Below are positions 8,375 through 17,285 of a DNA stretch of 64,000 bases, piece by piece (within the stretch, counting starts at the first letter, position 1; each line of letters opens with the position of its first letter). Position numbers and translations under genes: made by a program. The DNA is from Terriglobia bacterium (lineage in GTDB: Bacteria > Acidobacteriota > Terriglobia > Terriglobales > Acidobacteriaceae), in NCBI GenBank assembly GCA_020073665.1, contig JAIQEU010000006.1:248001-312000 (forward strand), in the 5' to 3' direction. Under the pieces are notes generated by a model. That model worked only from the letters and a program-made list of their open reading frames with translations. It was not told the origin of the DNA and ran no database searches.

Positions 8375-10745
8375 AACGCATCGACTCTTCTACTTCCGCC
8401 AGCCAGCTTGGACGCTTCAGCACCTCTCGTGGTTTAGGACCATCCGCCGCGCCCACAATGCCATCGCGCTCCATCAGATCGATCAGGTGCGCAGCGCGCC
8501 CGTAGCCGATGCGCAACCGCCGCTGCAGCAGGGAAGTGGAAGCTTTGCCGAATTCGATTACCAGCCGTACCGCGTCGTTGAACAAGGGATCGTTCTCCGC
8601 CTCGCCATCTTCGCCCGCCGCGCCCGGTTCGCCGGGCTCACGTTCGTCCTTCGGCGCCTGCAGGAATTCCTCTTTGTACTCGGCGGTGCCTTGGGACCGC
8701 CAGAACTCCACCACTGCAGCAATTTCTTTCTCCGTGACAAACGGCGCGTGCAAGCGGTGCACACGGGCTGAACCCGAGGGCAGGTAGAGCATGTCGCCGC
8801 GGCCGAGCAGGGCCTCTGCACCGTTGGCGTCGAGGATGGTGCGGGAGTCCACCTTGGTGGCTACGCGGAACGACATCCGCGCCGGGAAGTTGGCCTTGAT
8901 CAGCCCGGTGATCACGTCCACCGAAGGCCGTTGCGTGGCCAGCACCAGGTGAATGCCGACCGCCCGCGCCATCTGTGCCAGGCGCGTGACCGACTCTTCT
9001 ACGTTGCCGGAATCGAGCATCATCAGGTCGGCCAATTCGTCGATGATGATGACGATGTACGGCAACGGCCGGTCCTCGGAGTCCTCGCCGAACAAGCTGC
9101 GCGTGGATTCCTCATCGAACAGCTTGTTGTACTGGTCGATATTGCGCACGCCTTTTTCGGCCAGCAGCTTCAACCGGCGCTCCATCTCCCGCACCGCATT
9201 GCGCAACGCGTTCGCGGCCAGCTTGGGTTCGGTGATGATGGGCGTGTAAAGGTGTGGCACGCCTTCGTAGTTACCCAACTCCAACCGCTTGGGGTCCACC
9301 AGGATCAGGCGCACCTGGTCGGGCGTCGCCTTGTACAGGATGGACATGATCATGGCGTTGATGGCCACGCTCTTGCCCGCGCCGGTCGAGCCAGCGATCA
9401 GCAGGTGCGGCATGCCGTTGAGGTCGGCGGTCACGATGCGGCCATTGATGTCCTTGCCCAGCGCCAGCGTGAGCTTGGACTTCGACCCCATGAACTCCTG
9501 CGACTCGATGTTCTCCCGCAGCCAGATAATCTCGCGCTCGCGGTTGGGTACCTGGATGCCCACGGTGGATTTTCCCGCCATGCGCTCAATCAGGATGCTC
9601 TCGGCTTTCAGCGCCAGGCAGAGATCGTCGGTCAGGTTGGTGATGCGGCTGTACTTGATGCCGGCCTCGGGCTTGAATTCGAACGTAGTCACCACCGGAC
9701 CGGGATTGATCTGCGTCACCTGGCCGTGGACTTCGAACTCAGCATATTTCTCGGTAAGCACCTGCGCCAGGATTTTAAGCTCGTCGGCATCAATCGCCCG
9801 CTGCTCATCTGGCCGGTGCAACAGGCTGCTGGAAGGCATTTTGTAACCGCCGGCAATCCGCGGCAGGGTGGTCTTGGCCTTCTGGCCGCTGTCGGCTCGC
9901 TCCGTAACCTCGGGGTCGGGCGCCACTTCGCCCGGCTGGGTCACCGGTTCTGCCACACGCTCGTCGAGGGTCATCCGTTCAATGCCGGTCCGAACCGGCT
10001 CGGGTACGCGCATTGCGGGCGGAGGCGGCGCGGCCATGGGCCGGGCAGGAACCAGTTGCGCGGTGACCATGGGCCGGGCAGCGCGGCGCTGCTCCAGATC
10101 TTTCTGGGCCCGCTGCTTGGCGCGCTCATCCTGCCAGTCTTTATAGCGGTCCCACAACGCCAGCACGAACGCAAAACGAGTCGGCGCCCACACCTGCAGC
10201 GAGGAGAACGAGAAAGCAGTGGACAAGTACAGCGCGACTGCCAACACGCTGGCACAGACGATATAAGCCCCGGCCAGGTTGAAGTAGTGGATGAGGAAAT
10301 CGCCGAGAATACGTCCCAGCAAACCTTCAATCGGAATTGCGCCCAGCCAGCGCACGTGTCCCGGTAAGAGCGCCAGCAGGGCGGGGACGAACATCACCAG
10401 CCAGAGGCCGCCCAGCGACTTGGCGACCGGGGAAACCACCTTGCGCGAACGGAACCAGCGTGTGCCCAGCACCGCAGGGAAGACCGGCACTAGGAAGGCT
10501 CCGATGCCAAAGAACTGCAGCGTCAGGTCCGAAACCAGTGCGCCCACCACCCCGATCCAGTTGCGGGCTGCCCGCGAACCGGTCAGCACGGAAGCGCTGT
10601 TGAGCGAGGGATCCAGCGGCGAGTATGAGGCCAGTGCAAGAAAAAGGAGGAGCGCGGAGACGCACAACAGGAACCCAATCAGCTCATTGAGCCGGCGGTT
10701 GTTGGTCGGGGAGAAGATCTGAGATATGTACTTCATTAGGCGCAT
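8373..10745 (-). CDS. ftsK: DNA translocase FtsK
   Basis: The septal DNA pump that clears chromosomes from the division plane and activates dimer resolution. N-terminal membrane helices (ELIGFLLCVSALLLFLALAS and three more) are followed by a charged Pro-rich linker, the RecA-like motor with Walker A GSTGAGKS (plus-strand 9370-9395), the IIIDELADLMM Walker B region, and ATQRPSVDVITGLIK. A C-terminal gamma winged helix (ASTSLLQRRLRIGYGRAAHL) recognises KOPS sites. I place the start at 10745 (MRLMKYISQ), because residues further upstream (to 10832) are not FtsK-like and run into an intergenic repeat. ATG at 10736 is equally possible. It is convergent with the barrel gene and uppP lies upstream on the same strand. 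Confidence 0.93.
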   Translation of the reverse strand: MRLMKYISQIFSPTNNRRLNELIGFLLCVSALLLFLALASYSPLDPSLNSASVLTGSRAARNWIGVVGALVSDLTLQFFGIGAFLVPVFPAVLGTRWFRSRKVVSPVAKSLGGLWLVMFVPALLALLPGHVRWLGAIPIEGLLGRILGDFLIHYFNLAGAYIVCASVLAVALYLSTAFSFSSLQVWAPTRFAFVLALWDRYKDWQDERAKQRAQKDLEQRRAARPMVTAQLVPARPMAAPPPPAMRVPEPVRTGIERMTLDERVAEPVTQPGEVAPDPEVTERADSGQKAKTTLPRIAGGYKMPSSSLLHRPDEQRAIDADELKILAQVLTEKYAEFEVHGQVTQINPGPVVTTFEFKPEAGIKYSRITNLTDDLCLALKAESILIERMAGKSTVGIQVPNREREIIWLRENIESQEFMGSKSKLTLALGKDINGRIVTADLNGMPHLLIAGSTGAGKSVAINAMIMSILYKATPDQVRLILVDPKRLELGNYEGVPHLYTPIITEPKLAANALRNAVREMERRLKLLAEKGVRNIDQYNKLFDEESTRSLFGEDSEDRPLPYIVIIIDELADLMMLDSGNVEESVTRLAQMARAVGIHLVLATQRPSVDVITGLIKANFPARMSFRVATKVDSRTILDANGAEALLGRGDMLYLPSGSARVHRLHAPFVTEKEIAAVVEFWRSQGTAEYKEEFLQAPKDEREPGEPGAAGEDGEAENDPLFNDAVRLVIEFGKASTSLLQRRLRIGYGRAAHLIDLMERDGIVGAADGPKPREVLKRPSWLAEVEESMR

Positions 10746-10867
10746 TGCCGACGGCGCAGGAGACAAAACTCCCGCTCGACCCGTCGTACGCCAGAGCCAG
10801 ACAATTATGTCAAGAACTTGGCGGGCCGACAATCAGGGAATTCAGGGGCGGTATCGAGTTAGTTCTG

Positions 10868-10917
10868 GTAGCGCCGGCGGGCCGCCCGCCCGACAGCCGG
10901 CAGGGTGCCGGCGCTAC
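10868..10917. repeat. REP-like palindrome (GTAGCGCCGGC family), copy 1
   Basis: GTAGCGCCGGC (10868-10878) and its exact reverse complement GCCGGCGCTAC (10907-10917) flank a GC-rich centre. The same arms recur at 17250-17280, and a degenerate one-sided copy is at 12813-12836. It sits between uppP and ftsK. Confidence 0.7.
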
Positions 10918-10920
10918 GAT

Positions 10921-11814
10921 CTATCCGGCTAGCTTTGAGGCATATACCAGTACCAGCGCTCCCACGATGATGCGGTAAGCCGCAAATGGCACAAATCCGC
11001 GTTTCCGCACCCAGGCCATAAACCATGCCACAGAGGCGTACGCAACGATGAAGGAAACCACAAAACCGATGGCCAGCAGCACCCATCCGTGGCTATCGAT
11101 TTGAGACACGCCAATCGGGTTCTCGCCTTTTCCCGTTAGCGATTTGAGCAAGTCGTAGCAAGTGGCCACCACCATGGTGGGCATCGACAGGAAGAACGAA
11201 AACTCCAGCGCCGAGGCCCGCGACATCCCCGCAAGCTGTCCCGCGGCGATGGTTGACATGGAGCGAGACGTCCCCGGAAACACCGCCGAAAGAATCTGGC
11301 AGGCGCCGATCCAGATGGCCTGGCCCAGGCTCATGGCCTCCATCTTCCAGGTATGAATGCGAGTAACGGGGGCAGTCGGCCCGGCAGCCTCGGCCTTGGC
11401 GTTCATCGCATCCACAATCCACATCACCACGCCGCCCACCACTAGCGAGCAGCCCATGACGGTGAGGTTCTCCAGGTTCTTGCCAATGATCTTGGTCAGC
11501 AAGAACGCTGGAATGGCCGTCACCACGAACGCCACCACAGTCAGGCCCAAAGGATGAGTCAGCAGGGTGCGATCCCCCTCCTCGCCGCCGGGAAAGGTGG
11601 AAAGAAACTTTGCGATACGCTCGCGGAAGTACACCGGTAGGCACAGGATGGCGCCCAACTGGATGACGATGGTGTACATCTTCCAGTAACCATCGCCCAG
11701 GCTGATGTGAAACAGCGCTTCCGCAATGCGCAAATGCGCAGTCGAACTGACCGGCAAGAATTCGGTAAGGCCCTCGATGATGCCGAGGACCACAGAGAGC
11801 AAATAATCGTTCAA
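10921..11814 (-). CDS. uppP: Undecaprenyl-diphosphatase UppP (BacA)
   Basis: A 297-residue integral membrane phosphatase that recycles undecaprenyl pyrophosphate to the monophosphate carrier used for peptidoglycan and other wall polymers. Both family signatures are present: the glutamate-rich N-terminal motif GIIEGLTEFLPVSSTAHL (about residues 11-28) and the second motif FPGTSRSMSTIAAGQLAG near residue 175. About eight hydrophobic helices cover the rest. Length and start (MNDYLLSVVLGIIEG) match the family. It is a stand-alone minus-strand gene between a REP-like palindrome and the SH3-domain gene. Confidence 0.95.
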   Translation of the reverse strand: MNDYLLSVVLGIIEGLTEFLPVSSTAHLRIAEALFHISLGDGYWKMYTIVIQLGAILCLPVYFRERIAKFLSTFPGGEEGDRTLLTHPLGLTVVAFVVTAIPAFLLTKIIGKNLENLTVMGCSLVVGGVVMWIVDAMNAKAEAAGPTAPVTRIHTWKMEAMSLGQAIWIGACQILSAVFPGTSRSMSTIAAGQLAGMSRASALEFSFFLSMPTMVVATCYDLLKSLTGKGENPIGVSQIDSHGWVLLAIGFVVSFIVAYASVAWFMAWVRKRGFVPFAAYRIIVGALVLVYASKLAG

Positions 11815-11897
11815 GCTTCCTCCAGAGGGTGAGTAGGGAGAGTATCGCAGAAATTCCGCCGCTTTAGGGCGAGGGACCTGTTCAAGAACCCGGCCGG

Positions 11898-12881
11898 TTA
11901 CTGGATGGTATTTCCGTAGGTTGGTATGCCCTGCTGCATCAGGTAGAGCAGCCGTTCCGCGCGTGCGGCCCAGTCGCTTTGCGGATATTGAGCGACCACT
12001 TTCTGGGCCAGGGCCGTCGCCTTGATTTTGGATTCCCCCGACTTCTTCTGCTGATCTTCGGTCTTGTAGATCTCAATCAGCGCGGACTTGCGCCAGGCCG
12101 CATCGTAGAGCGCTTCCGCCGCCTTGGGAGACTGCGAGCGCTCGCTGGCGTACTTTTCGTAGATCTCGGCCTCTTTCTCGGGACACTTCGAAGCACCCTG
12201 CCAGTCGCCGCACAGCTTGTTGTCGATCAACTCGAACGCCGCCATATCGGCCCACTTCGTGCCGGCAAACTTTTTCATGACTTCTTTCATGAAGTGCTCG
12301 TCCATGCCCTCGCGCAGGTAAGCATCCTGCTCTTTCGCCGACGGACGCGTGCTCACATCCGCTTTCTCAATCTGCCAGCGGATGTCGGCCGAGCGGTACA
12401 TGGCTTCCCCCGCCAACGGGGAACTGGGGAAGTAGTCCGCAACCCGGTAGTAAAGCCGCATGGCATCTTGCGCTGCGCCACGGCGACCCCGCCGCTGGCT
12501 GGCCTGATCTTCGGAGTCGGCGGCTTCGCCATAGAGGATCTTGTCGCCGTTCGGGGTGGACGCTCCCACCACCCCCTGGTTCAGGATCCATCCGGTGATG
12601 GTGCGTTCTTCCGTGATGTTGGCTTCGACGTGCAGCCAGTCGTGGCCGTTTTCCAGAATGATCACTTCACGTCCGCGCTCAACCTCGCCCAGCTTGGCCG
12701 AAGTGGAATCCGGATTTAGGTAGATATTGGCCACCCGCATCATGGCCCCCCGCTCCGCCGCAAACGCCGTCGGCAGCAGCAGAAGGCTCAAGATCCCAAT
12801 CAGAATTGCTTTGGTAGCGGCGGCGTCCCGCCGGCCACGATGGTTTCGCGTTCGAAAAGGAAAGATTCGTAGTGCAATCAT
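11898..12881 (-). CDS. Secreted SH3b-domain protein with TPR/BamD-like helical region
   Basis: About 327 residues from the ATG at 12881. A hydrophobic signal segment (ILIGILSLLLLPTAFAAERG) is followed by a bacterial SH3 domain (about residues 50-105, with HDWLHVEANITEERTITGWI), then helices resembling TPR repeats of tol-pal or BamD-like proteins (LYYRVADYFPSSPLAGEAMY; TALAQKVVAQYPQSDWAARA). It is probably periplasmic and wall-associated, with no enzymatic motif. About ten residues ahead of the signal segment (RGRRDAAA) are encoded by a degenerate REP-like repeat at 12813-12836, so the true start may be downstream, at a non-ATG codon, or the repeat may have invaded the 5' end. Confidence 0.65.
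   Translation of the reverse strand: MIALRIFPFRTRNHRGRRDAAATKAILIGILSLLLLPTAFAAERGAMMRVANIYLNPDSTSAKLGEVERGREVIILENGHDWLHVEANITEERTITGWILNQGVVGASTPNGDKILYGEAADSEDQASQRRGRRGAAQDAMRLYYRVADYFPSSPLAGEAMYRSADIRWQIEKADVSTRPSAKEQDAYLREGMDEHFMKEVMKKFAGTKWADMAAFELIDNKLCGDWQGASKCPEKEAEIYEKYASERSQSPKAAEALYDAAWRKSALIEIYKTEDQQKKSGESKIKATALAQKVVAQYPQSDWAARAERLLYLMQQGIPTYGNTIQ
12813..12836. repeat. Degenerate REP-like element inside the SH3 gene 5' end
   Basis: GGTAGCGGCGGCGTCCCGCC followed by GGCC resembles the left arm and centre of the palindromes at 10868 and 17250 (TAGCGCCGGCG). It lies in the first codons of the SH3-domain gene, read in antisense. Confidence 0.45.
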
Positions 12882-12929
12882 CGGCAAGCACTCCGGCAGC
12901 GGCCCGAAACGAAAGAAACTCCGCCACCC

Positions 12930-13991
12930 CTACTTCCTGATTTCCGCCAACATCTGCGGCTCGATATTTCCTCCGCTGACCACGGCGACGTTCACCGCGG
13001 TCCGCGGCAGTTGCTTGCGGTGGAAGATGAACCCGGCCACCGCTACCGCACCGCTGGGCTCCGCCACGGTCTTGGGATTCTGCGCCAGTCGCCGCATAGT
13101 CTCGCGGATTTCATCTTCGCTGACCGCCACGATGTCGTCAACGTAGCGCTGCATGTGCTCGAAGTTGATCGGGCCAATGCTCTGGGTGCGCAGTCCGTCC
13201 GCCAGCGTGGTAGTTACTTGCTCCGCCGAAAACTCGACGATCTTGCCCGCCCGCAGGCTGGCCTGGGCGTCGGCGGCTAGTGCCGGCTCTACTCCAATCA
13301 CTTTCACCGTGGGCTTGGTCAGCTTGATGGCGGTTGCCACGCCGCTGATCATGCCGCCGCCGCCCACCGGCACCAGGACGGTTTCCACCTCGGGCAGGTC
13401 TTCCAGTATCTCCAGGCCCATCGTGCCCTGGCCGGCAATGATCTTCTCGTCGTTGTACGGAGGCACAATCACGTATCCCTGTTGCGCCGACAATTCTTCT
13501 GCTCTTAACTTGCGTTCATCGCTTCCCGGACCCACGAGCACAATGTCGGCACCCAGCGCCGCGGTGGCCTTAAGTTTGATCTCCGGAGCATTCTTGGGCA
13601 TGACGATCACTGCCTTCACTCCCAGCGCTCGCGCTGCGTACGCCACGCCCTGCGCGTGATTCCCGCTGGAATAGGAGATTACTCCACGGCGGCGTTCGTC
13701 CTCCGTGAGCGTGGCAATCTTGTTGTAAGCCCCGCGCAGCTTGAATGCTCCAATGGGTTGCTGATTCTCGGGTTTGAGGAAAAGATGGCGGCCAGCCGCC
13801 CCCGGCTCGTGAAGTGGGAACTCGACCAGGTCGGTGCGCAGGGCCACGCCGCGCAGGCGAGCCTGGGCTTCGCGGATGTCATTGAGTGTTACGATTGTCG
13901 CCCCCCTAGATTTGTCATCCTGAGCGTAGCGAAGGACCTGCTGTTCGCTGGCGCCAAGGAAAAGTAGATTCTTAGTGGGTTGAGCGCCCAC
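12930..13991 (-). CDS. ilvA: Threonine/serine dehydratase, PLP-dependent, no ACT domain
   Basis: A fold-type II PLP enzyme that deaminates threonine to 2-oxobutyrate. The PLP lysine lies in IGAFKLRGAYNKI, the substrate loop is SSGNHAQG, and the phosphate-binding glycines are VGGGGMISG. About 318 residues belong to the enzyme. There is no C-terminal regulatory ACT domain, so this is the short catabolic (TdcB/serine racemase-like) form. The start is a problem: the enzyme should begin near VTLNDIREAQARL, but the frame has no ATG, GTG or TTG there. The only start is GTG at 13991, and it adds about 36 residues containing VLRYAQDDKS, which are encoded by a dispersed repeat. Confidence 0.85.
   Translation of the reverse strand: MGAQPTKNLLFLGASEQQVLRYAQDDKSRGATIVTLNDIREAQARLRGVALRTDLVEFPLHEPGAAGRHLFLKPENQQPIGAFKLRGAYNKIATLTEDERRRGVISYSSGNHAQGVAYAARALGVKAVIVMPKNAPEIKLKATAALGADIVLVGPGSDERKLRAEELSAQQGYVIVPPYNDEKIIAGQGTMGLEILEDLPEVETVLVPVGGGGMISGVATAIKLTKPTVKVIGVEPALAADAQASLRAGKIVEFSAEQVTTTLADGLRTQSIGPINFEHMQRYVDDIVAVSEDEIRETMRRLAQNPKTVAEPSGAVAVAGFIFHRKQLPRTAVNVAVVSGGNIEPQMLAEIRK
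13912..13940. repeat. Dispersed TCATCCTGAGCG...GAAGGACC repeat at the dehydratase 5' end
   Basis: TTGTCATCCTGAGCGTAGCG followed by AAGGACCTG is a well-known dispersed sequence in many soil bacterial genomes. Here it is in frame with the threonine dehydratase on the minus strand, where it reads QVLRYAQDDK. A related fragment (TCATTCTGAGTG on the minus strand) lies at the GTG start. Confidence 0.5.
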
Positions 13992-14001
13992 TCAGAATGA
14001 A

Positions 14002-15675
14002 TCAAATCTCCAAAATCACCGGCATGATCAGCGGACGTTTCTGGGTCTGCTTGGATATGTACCGCTTCAGGTCCGCTCGAATCTTTTCCTTGATCACGCC
14101 GTAGTCAGCTTTTTCCTCGTCGCTGGAGATGTCCAGCGTTTGGGTCACGATTTGCCTTGCCCCATCCATAAAGCCGTCTTCGCCCGGCGCGAATCCACGG
14201 GTCACGATCTCGGGCGCAGTCTCCACCCGGCCCGTGAGCTTGTTGATGGCAATGATCGGCAGCACGATGCCGTCCTCGCTGATGTGGCGGCGGTCCTTGA
14301 TAATCAGGTCCTCGACCACGTCGGTGCGCGAACCCGAATCGATGCACACCCGGCCCACATTGACCCGCCCCACCTTGCGGGTGCCGAGTTCGTCGAACTC
14401 GAGCACGTCGCCACTTTCCAGCAGGATGACGTTGCCTACCGAGCCGCGCATGGCCCCGGCCATCTCAGCGTGCAGCTTCAATTGCCGGTATTCCCCGTGT
14501 ATCGGGATGAAATACTTCGGCTTCACCAGGTTGATGATGAGCTTCAGTTCTTCCTGGCTGGCGTGCCCGCTGACGTGTACCGGTGGCGAGCTACCATCTT
14601 CATAGATGACGTGCGCTTCGCGCCGGAACAGGTGATCGACCATGCGGTAAATCGCCTTCTCATTCCCGGGAATGATGCGCGACGACAGCATCACGGTGTC
14701 GCCCTTCTCGATTTTGGCGTGCTTGTGATTGTCCACCGCGGCCCGCGACAGCGCCGACATGGGCTCGCCCTGGGTCCCGCTGATCATGACGCAGACTTTT
14801 TCCGGCGGGTAGTTTTTCATCTCGCCGGGATGAATCAGCAGCCCTTCCGGAATCTCGATATAGCCCAGGTCTTCAGCGATCTCCGCCGAACTGTTCATCG
14901 AACGCCCGATGAACGCCACCTTGCGCCCATGTTCCCAGGCCAGTTCCACCGACAGCTTGATGCGGTGGATGGACGACGAGAAACAGGAGATGAACAGCCG
15001 CCGCTGGGTGCGCGCAAACACCTCATCGAACTTTCGCCGCACCGCGCGTTCACTGGGCGTGTAGCCCTTGCGCTCCACGTTGGTTGAATCCTGGAACAGG
15101 GCCAGCACGCCTTCCTTGCCGTACTCCGCGAACGCGTGCAGGTCGAACAGCCGGTTGTCCGTGGGCGTGGGATCGACTTTGAAGTCGCCGGTATGAAGGA
15201 TGACGCCCAGCGGGGTGTGCACCGCCAGCGCCACGCAATCCACCAGGCTGTGCGTGACCTGGATGGGATGAATGGTGAACGGTCCCACCTTGAACCGCTC
15301 TCCCGGCCGAATCTCGCGTAGGTCGGCGTCGTTGAGCAGTTCGTGCTCTTCCAGTTTGTCTTCCACGTATGCCAGCGTGAATTCGGTGCCCCAGACCGGC
15401 ACGTTCAGTTCCGAGAGAATCCACGGCAACGCGCCGATGTGGTCCTCATGGCCGTGGGTGAGAACGATGGCCTTCACCCGGTGGCGGTTCTCGATCAGGT
15501 AAGAGATGTCAGGGACAACAATGTCGACCCCGAGCAGTTCGGCTTCGGGGAACATCAGGCCGGCGTCGATGACGATAATGTCATCGCCCCAGCGGACGGC
15601 CATGCAGTTCATTCCGAACTCGCCCAGGCCGCCCAAGGGCACGATATGCAGTTTTCCAGTTGGCATCGGGAACAT
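14002..15675 (-). CDS. rnj: Ribonuclease J
   Basis: A beta-CASP metallo-beta-lactamase nuclease with both endonuclease and 5'-3' exonuclease activity in mRNA and rRNA processing. The zinc motif THGHEDHIGALPW is about 80 residues in, with further ligands in HTGDFKVDPTP and the beta-CASP motif HVSGHASQEEL near residue 370. The C-terminal domain ends KRPLIMPVILEI. The start is set at 15675 (MFPMPTGKLHIVPLGGLGEF), since upstream codons of the longer frame encode repeat-like Arg-rich sequence. It ends ten bases before the dehydratase start, so the two could be co-transcribed. Confidence 0.93.
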   Translation of the reverse strand: MFPMPTGKLHIVPLGGLGEFGMNCMAVRWGDDIIVIDAGLMFPEAELLGVDIVVPDISYLIENRHRVKAIVLTHGHEDHIGALPWILSELNVPVWGTEFTLAYVEDKLEEHELLNDADLREIRPGERFKVGPFTIHPIQVTHSLVDCVALAVHTPLGVILHTGDFKVDPTPTDNRLFDLHAFAEYGKEGVLALFQDSTNVERKGYTPSERAVRRKFDEVFARTQRRLFISCFSSSIHRIKLSVELAWEHGRKVAFIGRSMNSSAEIAEDLGYIEIPEGLLIHPGEMKNYPPEKVCVMISGTQGEPMSALSRAAVDNHKHAKIEKGDTVMLSSRIIPGNEKAIYRMVDHLFRREAHVIYEDGSSPPVHVSGHASQEELKLIINLVKPKYFIPIHGEYRQLKLHAEMAGAMRGSVGNVILLESGDVLEFDELGTRKVGRVNVGRVCIDSGSRTDVVEDLIIKDRRHISEDGIVLPIIAINKLTGRVETAPEIVTRGFAPGEDGFMDGARQIVTQTLDISSDEEKADYGVIKEKIRADLKRYISKQTQKRPLIMPVILEI

Positions 15676-15690
15676 TGATGCTAGCACAGT

Positions 15691-15830
15691 AAGAGCGAGT
15701 ACCGGGTACCGAGTACCGAGCCAGCCAGCGATCCGCATCCGGCGCTGTCTATGGCGGGCTGCTGGCTGATGTCTCAATCTCGGTGCCCAGCCCCCAGCCA
15801 CTAGCTACCAGCCACCCACCTGCGGTAAGG
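15691..15830. repeat. Low-complexity 'stuttered' intergenic sequence
   Basis: Short imperfect units repeat here: GTACCGGGTACCGAGTACCG near 15697, then clusters of CAGCC/CTAGCTACCAGCC. The stretch separates the divergent ribonuclease J and EcsC genes. Comparable stuttered spacers occur at 19391, 8311 and 37214. Confidence 0.5.
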
Positions 15831-15839
15831 TCTTCTTAG

Positions 15840-16541
15840 ATGGCCGACCTCACACGAAAATCCTGGCTCCGCCGCCGCGTCGAAGATTCGGTGCGGCGCG
15901 GCTTTCAGCGCGCGTACGAAACCGTGAGAGTCGATCCTGCCAGGTTCCTTCTGCAACTGCGTGCCGCCTATGGCCTCCCGGTCACTACGTTTCACGGGGC
16001 CTATACCGTCGAGCTGGTTACGTTGGACGATATCGCGGCGCACATCATCCACGGCGCCATGAAGATGGCCGCTGCCGAAGGTGCGGGGCTCGGCCTCGGC
16101 GGCATCATGACCGTCGTGCCCGATCTCAGCATCCTGGCGGGCATTACCTTGCGCACGGTGCAGAAACTCAGCCTGCTTTACGGTTTCGAGTACAACACCG
16201 ACGAGGAAACCGCGGAACTCTGGATTGCCGCCGCCAGCGCCGCGGGCGTGGACATCAGCCGCGAGTTGCTGGAAAAAGAAGTGGTGAACAAGTTCGTCCC
16301 GAAAGTCATCCAGCGCATTGCGGCACAGGCCAGCGGGGAAGTGGTGGAGAAGTGGTCAGGACGCATGATCCCGATTGCCAGTTCGCTGATCGGCGCCGGA
16401 CTGAACTACTACTTCGTGCGGGCCTGGGGCCAGCGCGCCCAAGCCCACTTCCGCCAGCGGCACCTCCAAGCGCGCAACCGCATGATTGCCGATCAGGCAG
16501 CCATACCAGGCGTTGAAGCTTCAACGAAGTTGTTGCCCTAA
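15840..16541 (+). CDS. EcsC family protein
   Basis: A 233-residue protein with the core features of the EcsC family: a glycine-rich hydrophobic segment in the middle (GAGLGLGGIMTVVPDLSILA, residues 81-100), followed by helices containing LRTVQKLSLLYGFEY and a second hydrophobic segment (IPIASSLIGAGLNYYFVRAW). EcsC proteins associate with membranes. Their biochemical role is unsettled. The start at 15840 follows TAAGGTCTTCTTAG. The gene is divergent from ribonuclease J across the stuttered spacer, and it is followed by the HAD phosphatase gene on the same strand 66 bases further on. Confidence 0.75.
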   Translation: MADLTRKSWLRRRVEDSVRRGFQRAYETVRVDPARFLLQLRAAYGLPVTTFHGAYTVELVTLDDIAAHIIHGAMKMAAAEGAGLGLGGIMTVVPDLSILAGITLRTVQKLSLLYGFEYNTDEETAELWIAAASAAGVDISRELLEKEVVNKFVPKVIQRIAAQASGEVVEKWSGRMIPIASSLIGAGLNYYFVRAWGQRAQAHFRQRHLQARNRMIADQAAIPGVEASTKLLP

Positions 16542-16560
16542 CCCCAAGGGAAGCTCAGCA

Positions 16561-16593
16561 TTCCTCTGGGTCTTCCGTGTCCTCTGTGGTGAG
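16561..16593. repeat. Dispersed CTTCCGTGTCCTCTGTGGTGAG-type repeat
   Basis: The spacer ahead of the phosphatase contains CTGGGTCTTCCGTGTCCTC and TGTGGTGAGAGG, a sequence type that recurs between genes in many environmental genomes. Here its GAGAGG end doubles as the likely ribosome-binding site of the next gene. Only one copy is in this window. Confidence 0.4.
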
Positions 16594-16607
16594 AGGTTTT
16601 GTTTTCG

Positions 16608-17255
16608 ATGCCGACATTTTATTGTTCCGCCATCCTCTTCGATCTCGACGGCGTCCTCGTCGATTCGACGCGTTCGGTCACCCGGCAGTGGCGCATCTGG
16701 GCGAAAGACAACGGGATTGATCCGGAGAAACTCCTCGAGATTGCCCACGGCCGCCGTACCGCGGAGACGGTTCGCTTGTTGGCACCGCACCTTGCCGCCG
16801 AAGAAGAAGCCCGCATGCTGGAGACCCGCGAGGCCGCAGACACGGATGGAGTCACGGTGATGCCCGGGGCTGCCGCGTTGCTGCAAGCCATTCCCGCAGG
16901 ATGCTGGTGCGTAGTCACATCTGGCACTCGGCATCTGGCCACCTCGCGCCTCCGGTTGGGCCGTCTACCCATCCCTGACGTGCTGGTGACAGCCGACGAC
17001 GTGGTAAACGGGAAGCCTGATCCCGAACCGTATCTCAAGGGGGCGCGGTTGCTCGGCATGAGCCCTGAAGAGTGCCTGGTGATCGAAGACACCCCCGCGG
17101 GCATCGAGGCTGGACACGCTGGAGGGATGAAGGTAATTGCTCTACCAAGTACCTATGCGGTAGCAACCCTGCAAGCTGCGGATGCAGTAGTCAATACGCT
17201 CTCGCAGATTCGAGTGGCGCTGCGCGGCAGCGAGTTGCAAGTAGACGTACCGTAG
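16608..17255 (+). CDS. HAD-superfamily sugar-phosphate phosphatase
   Basis: A 215-residue HAD hydrolase of the beta-phosphoglucomutase/YfbT (glycerol- or sugar-phosphatase) type. Motif I is FDLDGVLVDST, with both catalytic aspartates near residues 12-14. Motif II Ser/Thr is in VVTSGTRH, motif III Lys in NGKPDPEPYL, and motif IV in CLVIEDTPAGIEAG. A helical cap domain lies between motifs I and II. The substrate cannot be read from the sequence. ATG at 16608 is preferred over the TTG nine bases upstream. The stop codon TAG is inside a perfect REP-like palindrome (17250-17280), so the last residues (DVP) are partly repeat-encoded. Confidence 0.85.
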   Translation: MPTFYCSAILFDLDGVLVDSTRSVTRQWRIWAKDNGIDPEKLLEIAHGRRTAETVRLLAPHLAAEEEARMLETREAADTDGVTVMPGAAALLQAIPAGCWCVVTSGTRHLATSRLRLGRLPIPDVLVTADDVVNGKPDPEPYLKGARLLGMSPEECLVIEDTPAGIEAGHAGGMKVIALPSTYAVATLQAADAVVNTLSQIRVALRGSELQVDVP

Positions 17256-17280
17256 CGCCGGCGGGTCGCCGGCGCTACGG
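17250..17280. repeat. REP-like palindrome, copy 2, perfect 14-bp arms
   Basis: CCGTAGCGCCGGCG (17250-17263) and CGCCGGCGCTACGG (17267-17280) are exact reverse complements with a 3-base loop. It lies between two convergent genes, taking in the stop codon of the phosphatase and ending five bases from the dapD stop. It could serve as a bidirectional transcript end. Confidence 0.8.
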
Positions 17281-17285
17281 AAAAT

